In this document: piece after piece, positions 55,630 through 64,000 of the stretch
Layout: each line of letters opens with the position of its first letter
Numbering within the stretch: the stretch's first letter is position 1
NCBI GenBank assembly: GCA_023974075.1
Contig: CM043800.1
Span: 39,962,813-40,026,812 of the forward strand
Length of the DNA stretch: 64,000 bases
Reading direction: 5' to 3'
Origin: Chaenocephalus aceratus
Taxonomy: Eukaryota > Chordata > Actinopteri > Perciformes > Channichthyidae
Program-made: the position numbers and the translations under genes
The notes under the pieces: generated by a model
The model's database searches: none
Told to the model about the DNA's origin: nothing
The model's input: only the letters and a program-made list of their open reading frames with translations

Positions 55630-56275
55630 TTACGCAGCGTCCACACGGCGGCGTGCGTTGAAGCTTGCCGGCGGGCATGTCTGAAGCTCGACCAACAACC
55701 AATCACATGAATCTCCCGCCCCTGACACACAAGCAGCCGTTTGATTGGCTATATAGGGGGGGGTAGTAGTAATCAGCAGCGAACCGCTTGGCCTTCGACA
55801 CGTGTATTGCGGTTTATTCACGGCATGAATGTTGTTATTCTACAGTATTGTTGTTTCATAGTTATTTGTTAATGCAATCCAATTTGTGTTCTTTGAAATT
55901 GAAAAGGATATCGCATTGTGTTTGTTAATTTCGTCGCAGTTGTATACATCTTAAGTGTAATTTGGCTTGGCTTCCTATTTTATATGGACATGCTATTATT
56001 TTGAAGGAGAGTTAGCGCTGTTGACAGGAAGTTGTTGTTGCTATGGAAACAACGTGACGGAGATTAACGGAGTGAAGTAATATCTACATATAAAGACGGA
56101 GAAAGTAAACTATAAAGTTCATGGTTAAGTGTTAGCACCCCCCGAAGAGGCACAAGCTCTTACGTTGATATTGGAGATTTCAATAAATTCAATTTGAAAA
56201 ATAACGAAATTGAAACCCGAATACTACTCCAACAACGAACGAATATTCGGATATTCGGGTACAGGCCTACAGAGG
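55630..56275. mobile_element. Unclassified repeat with GC-rich head
   Basis: Head CGTCCACACGGCGGCGTGCG and CCGCCCCTGACACACAAGC, two CCAAT-like boxes (ACCAATCACATG and inverted GATTGGCTATATAGG) and a TATATA word, then AT-rich sequence ending near AATATTCGGATATTCGGGTA. It may be a DNA transposon with a promoter near its left end. Termini not demonstrated. Confidence 0.35.
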
Positions 56276-58810
56276 GTATTCGCATACAATTTTGGTGTAT
56301 ATATTTTTAATTTTACAATTAAACGTGTAACCAAGATCTTTTTCTGTCACAAATTGTTGTTGCCATGGTGCTTCAACCCGTTAAATAGGGAATCCTAAGT
56401 AATTATCGGTGTTCCCGTTTCAATACACTCACAACTTGCCACGACCATTTCCTTTCTTTTGCAGTCTTGACGTGCATTACAAATATATCCTGCAATAGGA
56501 CATGCCTTTATTCCACGCACGATTCCATAGAAACTCCAGGCTTAACAGAGGATTATGGCCCACTGTCTTCAGGTGTACGGATAAGCTGCACAGAAAGACA
56601 TATTTTCCGGAACAATGGCTTAGTTAATGAATCTCTCAAATTACAGTAAAAATATGCCTTTTGTGATGGTTTCCTCCATTTTAATTTGGCACATAAACCC
56701 CTCTGAGATTTGGTGTGAAATGAAACCTCTGATTGCATTTTTATGCTTAATGTTCAATTGAAAACTAATCAGCAGTGATTTTATGGAGCAGGAAATGATT
56801 TTCTATATGTTCGGGAGACGACTTCTTCGAAATCAGAGCAAATTGCTTATTGAGCCCAGTGAGATAGTTACTTAGCCTGCAGATCGAATGTTTCCATCGT
56901 GAAGCTTAGTTGGAGTTGTGAGAACTGGAAAGGTGAGCACATGTTCCTGGTAGCTGATTGAGACTTTCGATGTCCTCATCAGATTGGGATTTGTCAAAGA
57001 TTTGGTTCACTTATTACAAAAGTACCCGTTTTCACACAAACATCACCAACCATGTCTCTTCCACGGAGTTCAAAGCCACATTTTTACGTCAGATGTTGGT
57101 GTTTTGAAAGCCTGTTATAACAGTTTGTCGTTACAATTCTTATTTTGGACTTCTTTGAAGAAGGATTCAACGTGATTGCTCTGACGGCTCATAAAGACTC
57201 GGGTTGCGTCAGTGTGAGCTGTCCTGCCTTAAAGAGAGAGAGATGTAACACTGAATTATTTCTCCTTCACAGATACACTGACAGCTGCTGTCTCACCCAG
57301 CCTGCTCCGACCTGCTGTACTCACCTGCTCGGCGCAGCACGGTTTGAAAGCTAAGGTACAGTACACATGCTGTTTCTGTCTCAAGTGGATCTTGTCTGAT
57401 AAAATATTGAAGATTTGGGGCGACTTGGAGTGTCTGTTTACCGATCTCTTAAATGCACTATTTAGGTTGTCACATTACATTCAAATCATGGTCGACTCGA
57501 AGGAGACATCCGCAGAGGACACTTCATTAATGGATGCTTTGTGGAGAAACTGCCTCTGAAGAAGCTTTTTAAATCTACTCAATGCATCTACTTATTCTAA
57601 TCAAAAGGCAGGGATTAAACTTTTCAATGTTTGGCACACTTTTACTTTCCTCTATTCATGGGCGGACTCGGCGTTATCTAACAGATGCATTGCAAAGAAC
57701 GGGAGAATTGTGGTCACGGTTTGTTATGCAATGTTGTGCACCAAACTACTTTCACCGCGTTCAACAGGCAGTTATGCAAACACTCTCAGCTGCCAGTTGG
57801 ACCAGTTGCTCCACGTGAAACGCTTCTGTACTTGTCTTCCTCTCCGAGAGATTCTCACTGATGTTGAAGTTGGCGAGGCTCCATTGATGACGGGTGATGA
57901 ATCTGACGAGACTTGGGGTTGTCTGCTTGCGTTGCCAGGTTACTGTCAATCAAATCTTATCAATCCACGAGTCACGATGAATCGGATAAGAGGCATTTGA
58001 TTAAAGTCCTTATGAGTAATACCTAGCTGTGTGTCCTTATGAAGTTGTATTTTTATTGTTCCTCATTCATTCAGGATGATATCATAGAAGCCATTTTCTC
58101 AGGAGCTTTAGGCATTGCAACACTATTGCAATTTATATCCGGAAGAAACTGGTTTCATGTGCTCTACCATGCAATGAGTATCTCTTAGGTAGTTTGTAGC
58201 TTTTGTTTTATTGTAGAGTACATTCGACCAGGAAGACGCAATGATTGATCTGTGAGTACATTGGATATAAATACGGCGTCCACACCTGTTTGAGGGTTTC
58301 CATTAAGGTGAGCTCTGTTGTCAAGTTGTCCGGTAGACGAAAGGCGAAACGTCTTCGTTGAAACTTGTAGAATCACTGAGAATCTATAACGTCTGGCCGG
58401 GCATTTCCCCAGTGAGCGTGAATGTGGACAGTAGAGGACAGGGCCAAGGAACAACGATGATGGGGCGCCTCGTGGGACGGCTGGAAACAGATGGCTGGCC
58501 AGATGCGTTCGTCTGCTTTGACCTTGAATGCATCCGAAGTTAAAAGCAGAAAGTGACGATGGAGAGGAGTGGCAGTACTGTGTTTCGTAATATTCTGCAG
58601 GACTTGTTGGTACACCCGTAGATTGTGTGTGATCAGGCATGCAGGCGTTATCTCATCAGAGAAGTTAGTTAACCTTTTTCTGGTGGATCTGGTTTGTGCT
58701 GGTTGGTGTTGCAGATGACAACATATTCAGTTTCCAGTGTGTGTAACTTGTCCAAGCTCTCTTCAGCAGTTTTTGTTTGTTATTATCAATTAATCTTATG
58801 ATGATTTACT
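56276..58810. other. No gene seen
   Basis: The longest frame is minus 58185-58640 (151 codons); others are below 100. None shows a domain. No repeat with ends recognised, so this is a single-copy looking stretch of intron-like DNA. Confidence 0.35.
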
Positions 58811-58848
58811 AGGGCTGCTCGATTATGGCAAATCATAATCTCGTAAAG
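58811..58848 (+). mobile_element. hAT MITE (TAGGGCTGCTCGATTA family), 38-bp fragment
   Basis: CTAGGGCTGCTCGATTATGG then CAAATCATAATCTC matches the left end of copies 1 and 2 and then stops at a SINE. Confidence 0.75.
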
Positions 58849-58960
58849 TGTCTTGCCCAAGGACACAACGGCCTGGCGAGGCTGGATTCGAACTGGAGTT
58901 CACCTTGTTCACCCTTGATCTGATGACCAACGCTCTAACCACTGCGCCAAAACCGCCCCA
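58849..58960 (-). mobile_element. tRNA-derived SINE, third family
   Basis: The minus strand reads GCGCAGTGGTTAGAGCGTTGG (A box), CCAGTTCGAATCCAGCC (B box) and CCTTGGGCAAGACACTTTAC. It abuts the truncated hAT MITE at 58811-58848. Only the tRNA-like head and a short body are present. Confidence 0.75.
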
Positions 58961-60719
58961 GTTTAACTACTAATTAACTATCACGCAAAATTCAGAGCAC
59001 CTAATCTCTGAATTGAGGCTGTTTTTTAATAATACAACTCAAACAATACCCAATAAAGAAAAACTGCCGTCTCGTTTTCTGTCACTTAATGATTAATACA
59101 CACTCCTTCTCCCACGCTTTAATGGGTATGACTGGAGAAGAGTAGTCAGACCTGATCGCCTGAAGAGTTTCAGAGAAGCTTGTATCGGCATGTCACTACA
59201 GGTTTGCACCGAAGTGTGAGTGTGGTGTGTTTGTTCATTGGGTTTGACGACAGAGACAAATCAAAGGTTTGAATCGTTGTAAATCTCTTCAAGTTGAAAT
59301 GTTCCAAAATGAAAACCCTTGGTTGAACTGGGTTTTCCGATATGCTTGCGATTGTTTAGGTAAACCTATATGGTTCATACCGTGATGGAACAGAAGCAAT
59401 CTTTTGTCAACACTATTAGACACTCGTTCTTAATACAGTCCGGGAAGCAGAGCGTGAGACAAAGCCACCGGCAGCCTGATATTGCACAGGCCTCTGGGGC
59501 TTTGAGCAAAGGAAGAGCCATGATCAGAGCTGGGAAGTGCATGGTGTTGTGGGGGGGAGGCTGTGAGAAGCGGGAGGAGATGGAGGATGGTGGAGGTGTC
59601 AGGCGTATAATTGGGGTGAGGAGATCTCGGGGGTGGATAGAGGGAAGCTTTATTAAGACCGCTCAAGTCTGATGTGCCGGCGCGGCCGCCCAGTTCCTCC
59701 GCACACACCCACGCCTGTGGCCCAATCTTCCATTTCCACAAGAGACTCGGCAACAACAAAGGGATGAAGGGCAAAGTCCTCAAGCGCCTTTCAGTCACAG
59801 ATAAGAGAGAAGACCCCATTACTTGAAAAACACTGATGGGGAGTGCATGGATATGCCTTTTTCCTTTTAACACGAAGCCTATTGTTTCTGCCTCCTCCAT
59901 GCTGAGATACGCTGCTATCACTTATTGATAGCGCGGTTGTATCGTTTCCTGAGGTGGAGATATTGTGCCTCAGTTGCACCACAATGAGACATGCCCGCAA
60001 GTCCAACGTCACCGGTAAATGCCCCCTGAATCCACTTAAGCTTTTTGATAGAAGAAGCTAGAAAGGCCTTTTCTCCTCGCCGGTTGTCTTGGAAGATTAT
60101 AGATGTTTGCATGAGCACTTCCAGCGTCACACTTAGACAGGGTACGCTTATTCACTTCTCCTTGTCTTATATGTCGGCTGAGAGCCAGAAAATGCATAGC
60201 TTGAACATTTATTGAGAGCAGGGCGCTTATGAAATATTTACGGACCGAAGTGTAGGGAAATATTTGCGCTGAGAGGAGATAAAAGCGGGATAATCTCTTG
60301 TTTTGCCTCCACTGGGGAAAACGAACTTTCCAGGGTGACTTCCACCGTGACTGATCGTATCAAACTGATGGGAGATTAGGAGCTGAGCTGCTTCCCGGCC
60401 TGTGACCATTGAAATGTTACTTTTGATCAATGGAGTTCCTAAAACTTGAACCTGAACCCTTTGTAGATGCACGCTCTCTTGATATTTACCATCCTGAAAG
60501 AGTCTGCCACCCTACACAAGCAGATTCGGTGAGTGACAAAACGGAGCTTTGGAGTCGAGGTGGTTACGGGGAGATTTAGCGGCCCCCCCTCAGCTCTCTG
60601 CTGCAAATTGGTTTTTGCAGAACTCGGGGGGAAAAGGGCTGGAGGTCTCTGCTTCCCCAGGAGCTGCTAATCCCCTCAGCTCGGGGAGAGGGAGAGCTGC
60701 TGCTCAGACACTGGCCTCC
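58961..60719. other. No gene seen
   Basis: A 163-codon minus frame (59430-59921) has no recognised domain. The stretch 59670-60540 is repeat-poor and could contain regulatory DNA. Confidence 0.35.
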
Positions 60720-61590
60720 TGCAGCCCCTCGTCCTCTTTCCCGTCCGTCCTCTTTCCCCTCCGTCCTCTTCCCCCTCCGTCCTCTTCCCCCTCCGTCCTC
60801 TTCCCCCTCCGTCCTCTTCCCCCTCCGTCCTCTTTCCTCTCTATTCACTTTCCCCTCCATCCTCTTTCCTCGCTGTCCTCTTTCCTCGCTGTCCTCTTTC
60901 CCCTCTGTCCTCTTTCCCCTCTGTCCTCTCTCCCCTCCATCCTCTTTCCTCTCCGTCCTCTTTCCTTCCCTGTCCTCTCTCCCCTCCGTCCTCTTTCCTC
61001 TCCGTTCACTTTCCCCTCCGTCCTCTCTCCCCTCCGTCCACTTTCCTCCCCGTCCTCTCTCCCCTCCGTCCACTTTCCCCTCCGTCCTCTCTCCCCTCCG
61101 TCCTCTCTCCCCTCCGTCCTCTCTCCCCTCCGTCCTCTCTCCCCTCCGTCCACTTTCCTCCCCGTCCTCTCTCCCCTCCGTCCTCTTTCCTCTCCGTTCA
61201 CTTTCCCCTCCGTCCTCTTTCCTCTCCGTCCACTTTCCTCCCCGTCCTCTTTCCTCTCCGTCCTCTCTCCCCTCCATCCTCTCTCCCCTCCGTCCTCTTT
61301 CCTCTCCCCTAGGGCTGCTCGATTATGGCAAAAATCATAATCTCGATTATCTGGGTCAGTAATTGTAATTGCGATTATTCATTGACTTTGAAGACATCCA
61401 TTTATTGGAGAAAAACACATTTGAACATTATGTTTTTAACAGTTGATTACCCTGAACTTTAAGTAGAATTCAACTGAATTATTAGTGTTTTCCTAATCGT
61501 TGCGAGCCATAATCGTACTCGCGATTTAAAATACGATTAGTTGAGCAGCCCGACTCCTCTCTCCCCTCCGTCCTCCGTCCTCTCGTCCTG
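60720..61590. repeat. Polypyrimidine minisatellite, about 16-bp units
   Basis: Variants of TCCTCTCTCCCCTCCG repeated about 36 times to 61309, then resuming at 61554-61590. The plus strand is almost entirely C and T. Stop codons are nearly excluded, so frames of 233-263 codons (60549-61340 plus, 60576-61277 minus) are artefacts. A hAT MITE is inserted at 61310-61553. Confidence 0.95.
61310..61553 (+). mobile_element. hAT MITE (TAGGGCTGCTCGATTA family), copy 3
   Basis: Starts TAGGGCTGCTCGATTATGG and ends TTGAGCAGCCCGA, with CATTGACTTTGAAGACATCC and CATTTATTGGAGA inside. It lies within the minisatellite; the 8-bp duplication cannot be assigned cleanly because both flanks are CTCTCCCC-type repeats. 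Confidence 0.92.
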
Positions 61591-62547
61591 CAGGGATGTC
61601 TAATCTGCTGCTTGGTCACGGTCGACAGATTGCCGGATGTTTCAAAGCCCTTTGCTGGCTGGACTTCAAAGTTCCAGGGATACAGAGACTCGAGGAGGTG
61701 GGAGTAAATTGAGGTCCGCCACGAGGAGGAAAGAATTTGAGGGGCTCTGCTTTTTCTTTTGAATTTCCTGAGGTGACACCAAAAAAGTACGGTCTCAAAA
61801 TTAAAGGCTTTTTTGATCAGTGAGACTCTGAAGATCACCTGGGCGTGATGGAAGCACACGTGGATGTGAAGCTCTAAATGTGCTTTTTTTTTAACGAGGG
61901 CTCTCAACGTTGACGCTCGTAAATAACCTGTAAAGCTTAATGCATTTTAAAAAAGTTTGACCCGTAATTTATCACGAATCACATGACGGAGAAAAGGGAG
62001 ATCGCATAAATCTGCACAAGTTACATGTATAGACCATTGGACATCAGCATCAGTTCCTCGGTGTAATGGCAGACCTTATCCACGACACATGTTCTGCACT
62101 CGTTCTCTAGGTGTGGGGAAAACCGAGCAAAGGCATTTTGCAGAATCATGCATCAGTGTTTTGAAGTTTCACAAGGACATGGTTACCACTGGTTACCATG
62201 GCAGGAACAGATAGTGTTAGCAATATGATGGCGGCAGCAACAATACGAGCATATGTGTAGGGAACATTAAACAAAGGGGAGTCACAGCGGCGTTGTCAAT
62301 GCGTTGGCTAAGTGCCAGAAAATATACAAACTTCAGGCCAATAATTAAGAAATCGTGTTTTTAAAAAAGTGAAAAACGCTCAGATTTGTCTTACCAGTTT
62401 GCCGTGCATTTCCTTTTAGATTTACAGCACTAGCTTTATCGGTTCATAAAAGCAACAAGACCGTAAGAATGACTCGGGATGAAGACACTAAAAGCGTTCC
62501 TATCGTTATAGAAGAATAGAACTGGGAAGGATGAACCCCTCTGTGAT
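61591..62547. other. No gene seen
   Basis: Minus frames at 61482-61907 and 61616-61798 overlap the MITE or lack domains. Confidence 0.4.
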
Positions 62548-62838
62548 GGCCTCGCATGCAGAGCACACAGCGACATGTGTCCTCTGCTTTTAACCCATCT
62601 TAGCACCGGGAGTCGAGCACTAGGAGCAGTGGGCAGCTAGTGGGCAGCTAGTGGGCAGCTAGTGTACAGCGCCCGGGGAGCAATGGGAGTGAAGGGGGGT
62701 GTCCGGTGCCTTGCTCAAGGGCAGCACGGCAGGGCAGGAAGTGAACTGGGACCTCTTCAAGTAGCAGTCTACACTCCATATTTTAGGTCCAAGCTCCCAG
62801 TCCAAGCCCCTACTGTCTGAGCCACTGCCACACTGGTT
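62548..62838 (-). mobile_element. tRNA-derived SINE, second family
   Basis: Minus-strand relative of 22892-23090: GTGGCAGTGGCTCAGACAGT head, GGAGTGTAGACTGCTACTTG, CCCTTGAGCAAGGCACCGG and CTCCCCGGGCGCTGTACACT. It continues into a longer 3' part with TTAAAAGCAGAGGACACATG. GGGCAGCTAGT is triplicated at 62629-62661. Confidence 0.85.
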
Positions 62839-63255
62839 TCTTTCTGTTTAAACACTAACACGTCTTTTAACTATTTGTTTGACAAACTGCTGCCAAAATC
62901 CACAGTGCAGGGAGACGTTGATTATGAGTCCGACACATTCCTCCACTGTCATGCGAAGTTCATTCACCGAGAGGAAACAGTCGGTCTGAATTCTCCTTTC
63001 TATCTCCTCTTTTGTAAGAGTATAATATTATCAACACCGCATCTACTGAACATTAATCAGCCGCATTCACAGGATGTCTGGATTTCAAGGATCTGGGCGA
63101 TGTGGTTATGATGTCTTTGTTAGAAATCCACCTCTGAAATATCTACCCAGAACTTTTATATTGCCACAGATTTCTCTTATTAAATGAAAATTAGTTTGGG
63201 TGATGATTCAATCCCCCTTTATTCTTAGATAACACTCATTATAACATTTTAAATA
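62839..63255. other. No gene seen
   Basis: A 78-codon plus frame (62875-63111) is unrecognised. Confidence 0.4.
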
Positions 63256-63943
63256 TTTAAAGTGGACCTATCATGCTATATTTAAGGCAATAGCATATAT
63301 AAAAACCATGTCTATGAAGTGTTTTGCTCAAAATACCAAAACATATCCCCCATTCTAGCCATGCCTCATATCCCTCTGTTTCACTTCCTGTTTCAAAAGT
63401 GTTGATTTGGGTATAAAGCTTTAAAAAAATATATATATATTGGTAAAATAATAAAAGAGGAGGGGTCTGAGCTCATGCGGGACCCGGCAGCTACCGTCTA
63501 AACTAAATGCTGCCGTGATGAAACGCCATATCATGGATTATCAAGGATCTGAAACAGTCTGGAGCTCAAAGGCTTTCTCTCTTGCCGGTTACACCACAAG
63601 GTGAGTTCCTTTCTACTTCCTGCTTCTTCACACACATGCTCTCCAGCACAGGTTAGCTCTGAGTGTTAGCGATGCTAATGTAAACACCGACCATGTTACG
63701 TCCAAAACAGTCGGGCATTGTTTCTGATAGCAACGTTTCTGATAGGTCCGTGGGTCCACATTTCAGATGTTACGTCATATCGGACGCAAATCTGGATCAG
63801 CTCCGCTGTTCCCCGTTTTTAGAGATTTGGGTACGGAGGGTTTTATTTTCTGACGCTGCGTGAGTTCCCCGACGCACCGGGGACACATGTTTATGTATAA
63901 AAGACATCAAAAAGTGCATTTTGCATGATAGGTCCCCTTTAAA
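63256..63943. mobile_element. TTAA-ended MITE (GGACCTATCATGC family), copy 2
   Basis: Left end TTTAAAGTGGACCTATCATG, right end GCATGATAGGTCCCCTTTAA. It shares internal blocks with 11495-12017 and has extra sequence in the middle, including an ATATAT run at 63430-63440. Confidence 0.85.
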
Positions 63944-64000
63944 TAAATGCCAGGTAAAGACAATTCTGTGTGTTTGTGTGCATTCTGTTCTGTTCTGTAT
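63944..64000. other. No gene seen
   Basis: Short TG-containing tail; too short to classify. Confidence 0.4.

Noticed and set aside
60549..61340. 263-codon plus and 233-codon minus open frames
   Set aside because: They lie in a C/T-only minisatellite that cannot easily encode stops; the predicted proteins are simple repeats.

Overview
The window looks like nuclear DNA from a teleost fish, most likely a percomorph. No complete host protein-coding gene can be recognised. The evidence is the repeat content: tRNA-derived fish SINEs, L2-type LINE ends with a GTCGCTTTGGATAAAAGCGT tail, a BEL/Pao retrotransposon relic, many hAT, PIF/Harbinger and Tc1/mariner-like elements with target duplications, very long (TG)n arrays and poly-C tracts. 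There is no operon structure, prokaryotic gene density or CRISPR array.

Layout. 1-3.2 kb: fragments of an 'ACTTGAGTAAAAGTA' hAT-like repeat, a TTAA-ended MITE, a 57-bp tandem repeat and one copy of a CCAAT-rich dispersed repeat. 3.8-6.7 kb: a dead BEL/Pao element with gag and protease pieces, a SINE inserted between its zinc knuckles, and a 3' LTR itself broken by a LINE tail. 7.2-8.6 kb: a Harbinger-like element with a MADF fragment and a perfect palindrome, then an L2 reverse-transcriptase C-terminus. 9.8-11.05 kb: a hAT element with a transposase exon. 11.5-32.9 kb: MITEs, SINEs, two solo LTRs with 5-bp duplications, TG arrays, a 22-copy minisatellite and a long foldback Tc1/mariner-like element.

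34.25-34.66 kb is the best host-gene signal. It is a TATA-less, CCAAT/GC-box promoter-like segment followed by a consensus splice donor (AG|GTAAGA at 34660/34661) on the plus strand. From there to the end the DNA looks like intron: fewer autonomous elements, several long single-copy stretches that may hold conserved non-coding elements, and islands of SINEs, hAT elements (46.5-47.5 and 53.0-54.7 kb with BED-finger exons), minisatellites (45.4 and 60.7-61.6 kb) and a roughly 400-bp TG array (51.6-52.0 kb).

The mobile elements do not act together as a system. They record successive insertions, several of which can be ordered because one element sits inside another. I did not find a convincing undescribed biological system. 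The items most worth a second look are the symmetric promoter element, the foldback element with telomere-like arms, the perfect palindrome and the 253-codon open frame at 40.3-41.0 kb. Family assignments rest on motif recognition and not on database searches.
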